Assembly (NCBI GenBank): GCA_033850885.1
Contig: JAWWPG010000016.1
Location: forward strand, 1-64,000
DNA length: 64,000 bases
Reading direction: 5' to 3'
Source of the DNA: JAWWPG01 sp033850885
GTDB lineage: Bacteria; Actinomycetota; Actinomycetes; Propionibacteriales; Nocardioidaceae
The notes under the pieces were generated by a model that saw only the letters and a program-made list of their open reading frames with translations, had not been told where the DNA came from and ran no database searches. A program made the position numbers and the translations under genes. Shown here in pieces: positions 9,002-17,952 of this stretch (the stretch's first letter is position 1; each line of letters opens with the position of its first letter).

Positions 9002-9841
9002 ATGAACGCCAGGACTCTCGATAACGCCACGCTCCGAGTCGACCGTGCCGGCGACGTCCGATGCGCGGCCGATGCTCTCGCGGCCGGCACCGTCGTCGGT
9101 CACGGCTTCGCGAACATCTACATGATCTCGGCTCGCGCCGACGCAGCCACCGTGCGGCGGGTCAACACCATGGTCGGCCGGCCGACTTCCCAGGTCGGCA
9201 GCATCTCCACCACCCGGTCCCGCATCGCCGAGATGTGGGACTGGGACCGAATTCCCGCTCCGCTGAACCGGCGGCGCGTTCTCGGCGTGATGGATGCGTT
9301 CTTCGGGCTCGGGCCGTTCGGGTTTCGCGGACCCGCGGCAGCGCACATCCCCGCCCACCTGTCGTTCGTCGAGGCCGGCATCCGAGCGACCGAGGTGGTC
9401 GCACCCGGATACGCCTGTCCTTCCAACGAGTTCCTGGAGCACGCGCTCGAGGCGACCCAGGACAAGCACCTCCACATCACCTCGGCCACCCGCTCACGAC
9501 AGGTCAGCGCCGCGGATGACTCGCCGGCGCACTGGAAGGCGCGCGCCCTGCGCGCGGAGTTCGGGGACCAGCTGCTCATGCTGGAGCACGAGGATGAGCA
9601 AGCCACCCGCCGCCGCTATCTCGGTTACCAGCCGATGTCGACGACGGTCCTGGCCTTCCACCGAGTCGGAATCCCCCAGGCCGGGAGGCCGACGCTCGTC
9701 CTCGAGCGACACGGGTCGCTGCATGTCCACCAGGTCAGGCAGCAGCTCGACGAGCTCGGGTTCGGGTTGACCCTCGCGCCTTCTGCACGCAATCGGCTGC
9801 TGCTGCGCGACTACGCCGTGGCCGACCGGGTCGCCTCCTGA
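9002..9841 (+). CDS. Divergent YrdC/Sua5-like domain protein
   Basis: The protein (279 residues from ATG 9002; GTG 8966 is an alternative start) resembles the YrdC/Sua5 fold that makes threonylcarbamoyl-AMP for tRNA t6A, but only distantly. The N-terminal pattern of a hydrophobic AADALAAGTVVG helix-strand, then ARADAATVRRVNTMVGRP (compare the KGRP region of YrdC) and a late HITSATRSR strand (compare the TSAN motif) all appear in order. Residues 120-150 (AFFGLGPFGFRGPAAAHIPAH) do not match canonical TsaC. It may have a different nucleotide substrate. It stands alone after mdh and 200 bases before the dehydrogenase operon. Confidence 0.45.
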   Translation: MNARTLDNATLRVDRAGDVRCAADALAAGTVVGHGFANIYMISARADAATVRRVNTMVGRPTSQVGSISTTRSRIAEMWDWDRIPAPLNRRRVLGVMDAFFGLGPFGFRGPAAAHIPAHLSFVEAGIRATEVVAPGYACPSNEFLEHALEATQDKHLHITSATRSRQVSAADDSPAHWKARALRAEFGDQLLMLEHEDEQATRRRYLGYQPMSTTVLAFHRVGIPQAGRPTLVLERHGSLHVHQVRQQLDELGFGLTLAPSARNRLLLRDYAVADRVAS

Positions 9842-9926
9842 CCGGGCCCCTGGGTGGAGACGCCTGACTGCATGCTCTGACGTCGGCGGATGCCCTGCTG
9901 GCGCCTTCGTGGGAAGGCACACCGTC

Positions 9927-10010
9927 TTGACATGGCCGCCGTGACGGAGTCAGGATTTGGGGAACATGTCTCGCATGGCGATGTGGAGTTGCATCATCTG
10001 CAACTATGTC
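9927..10010 (+). promoter_or_regulatory. Putative promoter region of the dimethylglycine dehydrogenase-etf operon
   Basis: TTGACA at 9927-9932 is a consensus -35, followed after 18 bases by CAGGAT (9951-9956), a weak -10. Alternatively, TGTGGA (9982-9987) and TATGTC (10005-10010) flank the 17-bp palindrome exactly, with the palindrome forming the whole spacer. Either way the palindrome at 9988-10004 lies where a bound protein would control transcription. Promoter boundaries are inferred from consensus only. Confidence 0.4.
9988..10004. promoter_or_regulatory. 17-bp palindrome GTTGC-N7-GCAAC, candidate operator (copy 1)
   Basis: GTTGCATCATCTGCAAC is an inverted repeat with GTTGCA/TGCAAC half sites, 47 bases before the dehydrogenase start codon. 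The same GTTGC-N7-(G/A)CAAC arrangement occurs before betB (22251-22267) and at the metF start (31724-31740), and nowhere else that I noticed in the window. The three genes act on one pathway, so a shared regulator, perhaps one of the two IclR proteins, is likely. Confidence 0.6.
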
Positions 10011-10050
10011 TCCTCGGTGAGACTCCCAGGCACGGGCAGGAAGGCAGCGG

Positions 10051-12570
10051 ATGGCGGCAACAGTCCCGGCTCGCGCCCGGGTGGTGGTCATCGGGGCCGG
10101 CATCGTCGGTAACAGTCTGGTCTACCACCTGGCCAGGCTCGGCTGGCGCGACATCGTGCAGATCGACAAGGGGCCGTTGCCCAACCCCGGCGGCTCCACC
10201 GGACATGCGTCGAACTTCATCTTCCCGGTCGACCACTCCCGCGAGATGACCGACTTGACGGCAGACAGCGTTCGTCAGTACCGGGAGCTCGGCGTCTTCA
10301 CCCAGTCGGGCGGCTTCGAGGTGGCGCGCACCGAGGAGCGGATGCAGGAGCTCCGCCGCCGGATGTCGTCGGCCAGGTCCTGGGGCATCGACTCCGAGCT
10401 CGTCAGCCCACAGCAGGTTGCCGAGAAGGTGCCGTTCCTCGACCCCTCCGTCATCGTGGGCGCCTTCTGGACGCCGAGCGTCGGCGTGGTCGACTCGCTG
10501 CGGGCGGGGACGATCATGCGCGAGCGGGCGCAGGAGACGGGTGCGCTCACCGTGGTGTCCACCGTGGAGGTCACCGGGCTCGCCGTCCAAGCGGGCCGCA
10601 TCGCGCGGGTCAACACGACAGGCGGTGACATCGAAGCCGGGTCCGTCGTCGTGGCGTGTGGTGTCTGGAGTCCCAAGATCGCCAAGATGGCAGGAGCGTC
10701 CATCCCGCTCACACCGGCCGTGCACCAGATGATCAGTGTCGGGCCCGTTCCCCAGTTCGCGGACACCGTGGGCGAGATCTCGTTCCCGATCATCCGCGAC
10801 ATGGACACGTTCTGCTACGAGCGTCAGCACGGCGGTGACATGGAGGTCGGCTCCTACGCCCACCGCCCGATCCTCCACGACCCGGAGGACATTCCCTCCA
10901 TCGACCAGTCGAAGCTCTCGCCCACCGAGATGCCGTTCACCGCCGACGACTTCGACGTCCAGCTCGAGCGGGCCCTCGAGCTGATGCCCGACGTGCTCGG
11001 GAACCCGAAGGTCGAGATTCGGTATGCGATCAACGGCCTGTTGTCGCTCACGCCGGATGGGTACCCCATTCTCGGCGAGACTCCGGAGGTGGGCGGGTTG
11101 TGGTCGGCAGCCGCGGTCTGGGTCAAGGAGGGACCCGGCGTCGGGCGGCTGGTCGCGGAGTGGATGACAGACGGCAACCCGGAGTACGACGCCCATCAGT
11201 CCGACATCGCCCGCTTCTACCCGTGCCAGCGCAGCAGGTCCCACGTCAAGGCGCGTACCTCGGAGGCGTTCAACAAGACCTACGGGATCGTTCACCCCTC
11301 CGAGCAGTGGGCGAGCGACCGCAACGTCCGGCTCTCCCCGATGAACGCCCGCCAGCGCGAGCTCGGCGCTGTGTTCTTCGAGACCGCAGGGTGGGAGCGG
11401 CCCTTCTGGTACGAGTCCAATGCCGCGTTGCTCGCAGAGTACGGCGACGCGGTGATGCGTCGCGAGGCCGAATGGGATGCCCGCTGGTGGTCGCCGATCA
11501 TCAACGCCGAGCACCTCGCCATGCGCGAGCGGGCCGGCATCGTCGACCTGTCTGCGTTCGCGATCTTCGACGTGGTGGGCATGGGCGCTCTCGACGCCGT
11601 ACAGCGCATCGCCGTCAGCCAGATGAACGTCGCGCCGGGGCGGGTCGTCTACACCTCGATCCTGGATGACCGTGGCGGAATCCGCTCGGATCTGACGATC
11701 ATGCGGCTTGCGGACGAGCACTTCCGAGTGGTCACCGGCGGGGTCACCGGCAATGTCGACCGCAAGTGGTTCGCCGATCGGATGCCCGCCGACGGCACCG
11801 CGCGGGTGATGGACCAGACGTCGGCGTACACGACGATCGGGCTGTGGGGGCCACAGGCCCGCAGCATCCTCGGCGAGCTCACCGAGAGCGACATCAGCCA
11901 CCAGGCGTTCCCGTTCGGGAGCTGCCGCAACGTCGAGGTAGGGCCGCTGTCCGTCCTCGCCTCTCGGATCTCCTACGTCGGAGAGCTCGGCTGGGAGCTC
12001 TACATCCCCATGGAACAAGGCGCTCGGCTCTGGGATCTGGTCAGCGAGGCTGGCGCGCCGATGGGCCTGGTGCCGGTCGGGATCGGTGTCTACGGCACGA
12101 CCGGACGGATCGAGAAGGGTTACCGCGCCCACGGAGCGGAACTCGACACGGAACGCACCATCGTCGAGGCGGGCATGATGCGCCCGAAGGTCAAGGACGC
12201 GGACTTCGTGGGCCGTGAGGCTTACCTCAAGCAGCGCGCCGAGGAGCCGCTGACCGTCCTGTGCTCATTGACCGTCGACGACCACACCTCAGCCAACGGA
12301 ACCCGGCGCTACATGCTCGGAGGTGAGCCGGTGCTCAAGGCCGACGGTGAGCCTCTCGTCGACGGTCACGGCCGACGGTCATATGTGACGTCCGCCGGAT
12401 CCGCCCCCTCGCTCGGCAAGCACATCCTGATGGCGTACCTGCCCCCCGCCCAGGCCGTCGTGGGCACGTCCCTGGGCGTCTCCTACATGGAGGAGCGCTA
12501 CCCGGTGACGGTCGCAGCCGCCGACGCCACCCCTCTGTTCGACCCCGCAAACGACCGGATCCGGGGTTAG
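10051..12570 (+). CDS. FAD-dependent dimethylglycine/sarcosine dehydrogenase with fused GcvT domain
   Basis: This 839-residue protein has an N-terminal DAO-type FAD domain (dinucleotide loop VVVIGAGIVGNSLVYHLA, residues 11-28) and a C-terminal aminomethyltransferase (GcvT) half from about residue 440, the layout of dimethylglycine and sarcosine dehydrogenases. Such enzymes demethylate the amine oxidatively and give the carbon to THF as methylene-THF. His52, in GGSTGHASNF, is where homologues attach FAD covalently. The two ETF genes follow directly (stop to ATG 4 bases), so electrons should leave through ETF rather than to oxygen. A preceding AGGAAGG supports ATG 10051. Dimethylglycine is the likely substrate from context; sarcosine is possible. 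Confidence 0.8.
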   Translation: MAATVPARARVVVIGAGIVGNSLVYHLARLGWRDIVQIDKGPLPNPGGSTGHASNFIFPVDHSREMTDLTADSVRQYRELGVFTQSGGFEVARTEERMQELRRRMSSARSWGIDSELVSPQQVAEKVPFLDPSVIVGAFWTPSVGVVDSLRAGTIMRERAQETGALTVVSTVEVTGLAVQAGRIARVNTTGGDIEAGSVVVACGVWSPKIAKMAGASIPLTPAVHQMISVGPVPQFADTVGEISFPIIRDMDTFCYERQHGGDMEVGSYAHRPILHDPEDIPSIDQSKLSPTEMPFTADDFDVQLERALELMPDVLGNPKVEIRYAINGLLSLTPDGYPILGETPEVGGLWSAAAVWVKEGPGVGRLVAEWMTDGNPEYDAHQSDIARFYPCQRSRSHVKARTSEAFNKTYGIVHPSEQWASDRNVRLSPMNARQRELGAVFFETAGWERPFWYESNAALLAEYGDAVMRREAEWDARWWSPIINAEHLAMRERAGIVDLSAFAIFDVVGMGALDAVQRIAVSQMNVAPGRVVYTSILDDRGGIRSDLTIMRLADEHFRVVTGGVTGNVDRKWFADRMPADGTARVMDQTSAYTTIGLWGPQARSILGELTESDISHQAFPFGSCRNVEVGPLSVLASRISYVGELGWELYIPMEQGARLWDLVSEAGAPMGLVPVGIGVYGTTGRIEKGYRAHGAELDTERTIVEAGMMRPKVKDADFVGREAYLKQRAEEPLTVLCSLTVDDHTSANGTRRYMLGGEPVLKADGEPLVDGHGRRSYVTSAGSAPSLGKHILMAYLPPAQAVVGTSLGVSYMEERYPVTVAAADATPLFDPANDRIRG

Positions 12571-12574
12571 CGCG

Positions 12575-13348
12575 ATGACGAACGTCCTGGTGTGCATCAA
12601 GCGGGTTCCCGAGACGTCGGGCCAGATCCTGCTGGCGGCAGACGCGATGTCGGTCGATGCGCGTCACGTCGGCTACACGGTGAGCGCCCATGAGGAGTGT
12701 GCCGTGGAGGCGGCCATCCAGATCGCCAGCGCGACCGGCGGGGAAGCCACCGTGCTCAGCCTGGGTTCGGGGGACTCGGTCGAGCAGATCCGTGACGCGG
12801 TGGCGGTCGGCTGCACGTCCGCGATCCTCGTCGAAGCCGACGGCGAGCGCTTCGGGCCGGGTGACGTCGCGAGTGCGATCGCCGAAGTCGTCACGACGCA
12901 CGAGGCTGCCGACAGCGCGTTCGACCTCATCCTGGTAGGCAACGACGCCGCGGACACCGGCGACTTCCAGGTGGGCGTGCGGCTCGCCTACGCGCTCGGT
13001 CGCCCGGTCCTGACCGGCATCTCCACGGTAGAGGTCGTCGATGGCGCGGCGGTGGCCCGTGGCGACGGTCCCGATGGCACCGAGGTGTTCCGCCTGCCGC
13101 TGCCCGCCGTGATCGCCATCCAGGAGGGCGGGATCACCCCGCGATACCCGTCGATCCCCGGCCGGATGAAAGCAAAGCGAACCGCTGTCGAGACCGTGGC
13201 CGCGTCGGTGCAGCCGGCGGGGTCGGGACGGGTCGGCCTGAAGCTCCCCCCGACGCCGCCGAGCGCCGTCGAGATCCTCGGTGAGGGAGCCGCTGCGGCT
13301 CCCGCCGTCGTCGACCTGCTCGTCACCCTCGGCGTGGTGTCGTCGTGA
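12575..13348 (+). CDS. etfB: Electron transfer flavoprotein beta subunit
   Basis: This 257-residue protein has the EtfB start MTNVLVCIKRVPETSG, the AMP/adenine-binding region with LILVGNDAADTGDFQVGVRLAYALGRP, and the recognition segment LPAVIAIQEGGITPRYPSIPGRMKAKR, which matches the docking loop region of EtfB. With EtfA it carries electrons from the dehydrogenase upstream to the respiratory chain by way of an ETF:quinone oxidoreductase, which is not in this window. It begins four bases after the dehydrogenase stop and overlaps etfA by GTGA, so the three genes form one operon. Confidence 0.9.
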   Translation: MTNVLVCIKRVPETSGQILLAADAMSVDARHVGYTVSAHEECAVEAAIQIASATGGEATVLSLGSGDSVEQIRDAVAVGCTSAILVEADGERFGPGDVASAIAEVVTTHEAADSAFDLILVGNDAADTGDFQVGVRLAYALGRPVLTGISTVEVVDGAAVARGDGPDGTEVFRLPLPAVIAIQEGGITPRYPSIPGRMKAKRTAVETVAASVQPAGSGRVGLKLPPTPPSAVEILGEGAAAAPAVVDLLVTLGVVSS

Positions 13349-14343
13349 CGCTCGTCCTGGTGGAGACCGACGCCACGGGAGCCACGGAAACCTCCCTCGA
13401 AACGCTGACGTTTGCGCGGGGCGTGGCCGCCCGATCCGACTCCGCTGCGCTGGAGGCCATCATGGTCGGGCCGCTGTCCCCCGACGTGAGCGACCACGTG
13501 CTCGACCAGATGCGGGAGCAAGGCGTCGCCGTGGTGCATCACGCCGAGGGCGGCCAGCTGTCGGCGTACGCCGCAGCGGCGTGGGCGGCAGCCGTGGTGG
13601 AGACGGCCACGAGCTCGTCGACGCGTGTCGTGATGGCCGCAGGGACCCCCCGCGGCAGCGAGGTGATGGCTCACGTGGCGACCCGGCTGCAGGTGCCGAT
13701 GGCCGCCAACGTTGTCGCCGCGGACGAGACCCAGCCGCTCGTCGTGTCGCGCCAAGTGATGGGCGGATCGGTGTTGGAGGAGATGCGGCTCGACGGTGAC
13801 CTGGCCGTGCTCACCGTCGCTGGGCACTCCACGTCGGCTCGCCCCGCTGAGGAGCCCACCGAGCCGAAGCTCGTGACGTTCGAGCCGGCGCTCACCGACG
13901 CCGACCTGGTGGCTCGAGTCGTCAGCATCGAGGAGAGCGAGAAGGCCGACACGGCCGGCCTGACCAATGCGAGGGTCGTCGTGGGTGGCGGCCGGGGGGC
14001 GGGCAGCGCCGAGGGCTTCGCCGACCTGTTGGAGCTGGCCGACCTCCTCGGCGGCGCGCTCGGAGTGTCCCGGGTCGTCACCAGCCTCGGCTGGCGCCCC
14101 CACCACGAACAGGTGGGGCAGACCGGCAGCCGGATCGCGCCCGACCTGTACGTCGCGTGCGGCATCAGCGGAGCGATCCAGCACTGGGCGGGCTGCCAGA
14201 GCGCCAAGACGATCCTCGCCATCAACACCGACCCGGATGCCCCGATGGTCACGAAGGCGCACTACGCCGTCATCGGCGACCTGCACGAGATCGTCCCCGC
14301 CATCAACGAGGAGCTCCGAAGGCGGCAGGCCCACCCCGCCTGA
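13345..14343 (+). CDS. etfA: Electron transfer flavoprotein alpha subunit
   Basis: This 332-residue partner of EtfB holds the FAD. The C-terminal FAD domain is clear: ARVVVGGGRGAGSAEGF, then SLGWRPHHEQVGQTGSRIAP, LYVACGISGAIQHWAG and the closing AINTDPDAPM. GTG 13345 overlaps the etfB stop by four bases. A dedicated etfBA pair next to an amine dehydrogenase implies an ETF specialised for methylamine oxidation and separate from the fatty-acid oxidation ETF that most actinobacteria also have; the second set is not visible here. Confidence 0.9.
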   Translation: MTLVLVETDATGATETSLETLTFARGVAARSDSAALEAIMVGPLSPDVSDHVLDQMREQGVAVVHHAEGGQLSAYAAAAWAAAVVETATSSSTRVVMAAGTPRGSEVMAHVATRLQVPMAANVVAADETQPLVVSRQVMGGSVLEEMRLDGDLAVLTVAGHSTSARPAEEPTEPKLVTFEPALTDADLVARVVSIEESEKADTAGLTNARVVVGGGRGAGSAEGFADLLELADLLGGALGVSRVVTSLGWRPHHEQVGQTGSRIAPDLYVACGISGAIQHWAGCQSAKTILAINTDPDAPMVTKAHYAVIGDLHEIVPAINEELRRRQAHPA

Positions 14344-14395
14344 CGGAAGCCCCGCACCCGCGGCCACCATCCCCCGCCCACCACCCCCCGCCCCT

Positions 14396-14460
14396 CCGCG
14401 AATTGCGGGATAGTCTCCCTTCTTGCGCGCCGCGGGCGTCGACTATCCCGCAATTCGCGG
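14396..14460. repeat. Hairpin repeat R1 (palindromic intergenic element)
   Basis: Perfect 20-bp inverted repeat CCGCGAATTGCGGGATAGTC (14396-14415) with its complement at 14441-14460 and a 25-base loop. Each arm is itself nearly palindromic (CCGC-GAATT-GCGG). It lies between the converging etfA and cupin genes, where it could act as a bidirectional terminator, but the same element also occurs at 14858, 33022 and 34194. Confidence 0.85.
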
Positions 14461-14470
14461 GGGCTCAGGG

Positions 14471-14842
14471 TTAGGCTGGCGGGCCGTCGACGTTCACGGT
14501 CGAAACCCCACCGCCGGCCCGCGCGATCACGGCCACGGAGGGCTCGCCCGTGGGGTTGCTCTCGCGATGGACCGTGTACGCCGGCACGTGCACGAAGTCT
14601 CCCGCCTCGGCGTCGACGTAGCCGTCGTACCCGGCGAACTCCAGCCGCAGCACCCCGGACACGACGAAGAGACTCGTCTCGTTGCGATCGTGATGGTGCC
14701 AGCCGGAGACCGCGCCAGGCATGGTCTCCACCCGGCCGGCCCACAGGTTCTGCACCTCGAACGCACACATGCGCGCCATCCCCGGGGTGGGGTCCGCCGG
14801 CACCAGGTCGGTGGCCCGGATCACCTTGACTGGCTCAGCCAT
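14471..14842 (-). CDS. Cupin-domain protein
   Basis: This 123-residue single-domain cupin has motif 1 as GWHHHDRNETSLFVVSGVLRLEF (three metal-binding histidines and a glutamate) and motif 2 as AGDFVHVPAYTVHRESNP with the fourth histidine. Small cupins of this type bind a metal and act as dioxygenases, isomerases or ligand sensors; the substrate is not recognisable. The start ATG 14842 has a purine-rich GGGAGGAGGAGG site upstream. The gene is bracketed by repeats R1 and R2. A role in betaine/amine metabolism is suggested only by its place between the etf and pro operons. Confidence 0.8.
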   Translation of the reverse strand: MAEPVKVIRATDLVPADPTPGMARMCAFEVQNLWAGRVETMPGAVSGWHHHDRNETSLFVVSGVLRLEFAGYDGYVDAEAGDFVHVPAYTVHRESNPTGEPSVAVIARAGGGVSTVNVDGPPA

Positions 14843-14857
14843 GCTCCGCCTCCTCCT

Positions 14858-14924
14858 CCCGCGAATTGCGGGAAAGTGTCCCTTCTCGGGGGCGCCCGCA
14901 GGTCGACTATCCCGCAATTCGCGG
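14858..14924. repeat. Hairpin repeat R2
   Basis: Arms CCCGCGAATTGCGGGAAAG (14858-14876) and CTATCCCGCAATTCGCGGG (14906-14924) pair with one mismatch. The loop begins TGTCCCTTCT and ends GTCGA, closely matching R1 in the same orientation. It sits downstream of the proX stop and immediately upstream of the cupin ribosome site, completing a pair around the cupin gene. Confidence 0.85.
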
Positions 14925-14947
14925 GGAGGGTGTGAGGGGTACGCCGG

Positions 14948-15916
14948 TTACTTGAGCCAGGAGTCGGCCAATGCCTGGTTGTCGCCGATCCATTTCTGGG
15001 CCGCGGCGGTCGGGCTCATCCCATCCTCGGCGATGTACTTGGCGACAGTGTTCTGGTCGGTATTGGTCCAGTGGAACTTCTTCACCAGGTTGTATGCAGG
15101 GCTACCAGACTTGGCGAAGTTCGTCGAGACGATCTTGTCGAGGTGGTACACCGGATAGTCGCACGCAACCTTCTGGGGATTCGTGTCACAGCCAGGTTTG
15201 TACGGCGGCAGCTTCACCTGTTTCAACGGGACCTCCGACAAGAACCACTGCGGCGCGTAGAAGTACCCGATCACCCAGGTGTGGTTCTTCTCGGCCGTGC
15301 GGAACGCCTGGATGAGCCCGGCCTCGGAGCCGGCGTATACGACCTTGAAGTTCAGGTGCAGGTTAGCGATGAGGGCAGCGTCGTTCGTCACGAAAGAGGG
15401 GTCGCCATCGAGGAACTGGCCCTTTCCGCCCGACTCGGAGGTCTGGAAGTTCTTGGCGTACTTGTTGAGGTTCTTCCAGTTCAAGATGTCGGGGTGCGCC
15501 TTGGCGAGCCACGGCGGCACATACCAGCCGATCACGCCGAGGTTGCCGGTTTGGCCGGCCGTCTCCGCCGTGTGGCTGCCCTTGATGTACTTGCTCACCA
15601 GCTCGGGATGACCCCAGTTCTCGAGGACGACGTCGACCTCCCCACTGCTGAAACCGGCCCAGGACACGTCCTCTTTGAGGTTCTTGTACTGGACGTTGCA
15701 TCCGAGCTTCGTCGCGGCAAGGTCGCCGACGACGTACGCATCGGCCTCGTATCCCACCCATGGGTTCACCGCGATGTTGAAGTCGCCGCAGCTCGTGCCA
15801 CCGGACGGCTGGCTCGCGTTCTTGATGGTGCTCCCGCCGCAGGCGGCGAGGGCCAGCGAAAGCACCCCGGTCACCGCCAACGCCCTGACGGACCTGCTGC
15901 CCACGTTGTTGATCAT
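14948..15916 (-). CDS. proX: Glycine betaine/proline-type ABC transporter substrate-binding lipoprotein
   Basis: This 322-residue protein has a lipoprotein signal (basic start, hydrophobic run, lipobox LALAAC with Cys26) and an OpuAC/ProX fold: NIAVNPWVGYEADAYVVG, then VDVVLENWGHPELV, VIGWYVPPWLAKAHP and the aromatic-rich region WVIGYFYAPQWF. Tryptophan and tyrosine residues of this family form the aromatic box that holds the quaternary ammonium group, and several are present. It is the last gene of the betB-betA-proV-proW-proX operon and feeds imported betaine to the pathway. Choline or carnitine are alternative ligands. Confidence 0.88.
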   Translation of the reverse strand: MINNVGSRSVRALAVTGVLSLALAACGGSTIKNASQPSGGTSCGDFNIAVNPWVGYEADAYVVGDLAATKLGCNVQYKNLKEDVSWAGFSSGEVDVVLENWGHPELVSKYIKGSHTAETAGQTGNLGVIGWYVPPWLAKAHPDILNWKNLNKYAKNFQTSESGGKGQFLDGDPSFVTNDAALIANLHLNFKVVYAGSEAGLIQAFRTAEKNHTWVIGYFYAPQWFLSEVPLKQVKLPPYKPGCDTNPQKVACDYPVYHLDKIVSTNFAKSGSPAYNLVKKFHWTNTDQNTVAKYIAEDGMSPTAAAQKWIGDNQALADSWLK

Positions 15917-15951
15917 GTCTCTCCTTACCGACCCAGCGTCCGCTGGGTGAA

Positions 15952-17952
15952 CTATTGATGCGCGGCGCTGCCGCCACTCCTCATGGCGGCCCTTCTGGTG
16001 ATCCGGTCCAGCATGATGCCCAGCAGGACGATGGAGATACCTGCCGCGATGCCCTTACCGAAGTAGGGGTCGGGTTTGTCGAACCCCTGGACGATGTCGT
16101 ATCCAAGTGCACCGGCCCCGACCAGTCCGCCGACGACGACCATGGCCAGCACGTAAAGCAGTCCCTGGTTTGCCGCCAGCACGAGAGAGCTCCGCGCCAT
16201 GGGCAGCTGCACCCGGGTGATGATCTGCCAACGGGTGGACCCGGACGACTGGGCGGCCTCGATGGCTGTGGGTGAGACGCCGCGAATACCGTCCGCGACG
16301 AGCTTGATCGCTGCTGGGGCCGCATAGACGACACCGGCCACGATCGCCGTGAAGCGCGTCGGTTGGAACAGTGCGAGCGCCGGCACCAGGTAGACGAACG
16401 GAGGCATCGTCTGGCCGGCATCGAGGATCGGGCGAAGCAACCGGTCGGCGAGCCGGCTGCGACCCATCCAGACCCCGAACACGACCGCCAGGACCATGAC
16501 CAGGATGGTGCCGACCAGCACGGACGTCAGTGTCACCATGCTGTCCTGCCACAGGTCCAGGTAGTAGATGCCGGCCAAGCAGACCAGCGAGGAGACAACA
16601 GCCCAGACGCCGCCGAGCAGCGCCGCGGCCGTCAGGATGACGGCAGCAACGAGCCACCAGGGAGAGTTGGCGATCAGGTCCTGCAGCGGGTTCAGCAGGA
16701 TGTAGCTGATTTGGTTCTTGATCTGGTTCGTCTCCGTGTCGAGGTTGTTGGTGATCCACGTGCTCACCGAGTCGACCCTCGTCTGGAGTGGTGTTCCGAG
16801 GTCGACGCCGGTCGGGAAGTTCGCGGCCCACAGGTAGGTGCGGGAGATGTACACGGCGACAAGGGCCAGCACTCCGGTCACTGCGAGCACCGCGATGCGC
16901 AGCCGCTTGTTGCCCCCGCCCGCTCTGGCGAGCCGCTCCGACCGCTCACTGATGGCCGTCGTCGTCCGGTCCAGCATGATGGCCATGATCACGATGGCGA
17001 GCCCTGCGACGAAGCCCTGACCGACCTGCAAGGCCTGCAAGGCCTCGATGACAGGCTTCCCCAGACCGGGTCCGTTCACGAAGGCGGCGATGGTGACCAT
17101 GGACAGGGCGGCCATCATCGTCTGGTTCACACCGACGATGATCGTGCGCTTGGCCATCGGCACCTGCACCTTCATGAGGCGTTGCAGCCGGGTCTGGCCG
17201 AGGGAGTTCGTGGCCTCGATGGCGCTGGTCGGCACATCCCGGATCCCGTGCGCGCTGATCCTCACCACAGGAGGTAGCGCGTAGATGAGTGTCGCGATCA
17301 GGGCAGCCTGGGTGCCGATCCCGAAGAAGAGGACCACCGGGAGGAGATAGACGAAGGACGGGAACGTCTGCATGACGTCGAGCACCGGTGTCACGATCGC
17401 GGTGGCGGTCCTGCTGTTGCCCATCCAGACTCCGAGCGGCAGACCCACCACCAGACAGACGAGCACTGCGGCGAACGTCATGATGAGCGTGTCGATGCTG
17501 TCCTGCCAGTAGTTGAGGGCGCCGAAGGCGAAGAAGCACACCACGACAAATGCGGCGATTCGCCACCCCGCCGTCGCCAGAGCAGCCCAGCCGGCAAGCG
17601 CGATGACGCCGAGCCAGCCGATCTGCGGAACCGGCCTGGGAAATGCCGGGATCGAGAGCAGCTCCTGGAGCCAGGTGATCACCGAGTTCGTGAAGTCGCC
17701 CACCTTCGTGCACGCCTGGACGAACACGCTATGGCTGTTCTGGATGGCGTTCGCGTGTCTGGTGATCCAGTCGTGGGTGCTCGTGGTGATCGACGTGCCG
17801 AGCGGTTCGGTGTAGTGACCCCGGGTGAAGCTCCACACGACCACCCATACGGCGACCAGGGCAAGCAGCCATACCCACCGCGGCGCCCGCCGCCACCCCA
17901 CCGACGTGGGGATCGCCGTCGTCTTGTTACTGGCCGTCGTGGAAACGCTCAT
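15952..17952 (-). CDS. proW: Tandem-fused betaine ABC transporter permease (two ProW domains in one chain)
   Basis: The 666-residue protein contains two complete BPD-type permease domains in tandem. Domain 1 (about residues 140-360) runs from LNYWQDSIDTLIMTFAAVLV through the coupling-helix region SAIEATNSLGQTRLQRLMKVQVPMAKR. Domain 2 (about 470-650) runs from LDLWQDSMVTLTSVLVGTILV through TAIEAAQSSGSTRWQIITRVQLPMARS. ProW normally acts as a homodimer, so this chain probably supplies the whole membrane pore. ATG 17952 overlaps the proV stop by ATGA. A long extracytoplasmic or linker segment separates the domains. Confidence 0.88.
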   Translation of the reverse strand: MSVSTTASNKTTAIPTSVGWRRAPRWVWLLALVAVWVVVWSFTRGHYTEPLGTSITTSTHDWITRHANAIQNSHSVFVQACTKVGDFTNSVITWLQELLSIPAFPRPVPQIGWLGVIALAGWAALATAGWRIAAFVVVCFFAFGALNYWQDSIDTLIMTFAAVLVCLVVGLPLGVWMGNSRTATAIVTPVLDVMQTFPSFVYLLPVVLFFGIGTQAALIATLIYALPPVVRISAHGIRDVPTSAIEATNSLGQTRLQRLMKVQVPMAKRTIIVGVNQTMMAALSMVTIAAFVNGPGLGKPVIEALQALQVGQGFVAGLAIVIMAIMLDRTTTAISERSERLARAGGGNKRLRIAVLAVTGVLALVAVYISRTYLWAANFPTGVDLGTPLQTRVDSVSTWITNNLDTETNQIKNQISYILLNPLQDLIANSPWWLVAAVILTAAALLGGVWAVVSSLVCLAGIYYLDLWQDSMVTLTSVLVGTILVMVLAVVFGVWMGRSRLADRLLRPILDAGQTMPPFVYLVPALALFQPTRFTAIVAGVVYAAPAAIKLVADGIRGVSPTAIEAAQSSGSTRWQIITRVQLPMARSSLVLAANQGLLYVLAMVVVGGLVGAGALGYDIVQGFDKPDPYFGKGIAAGISIVLLGIMLDRITRRAAMRSGGSAAHQ

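Noticed and set aside
14396..14460. Simple intrinsic terminator only
   Set aside because: The hairpin could stop transcription, but there is no T-run and the same element occurs between divergent genes at 33022, so it is listed as a repeat.
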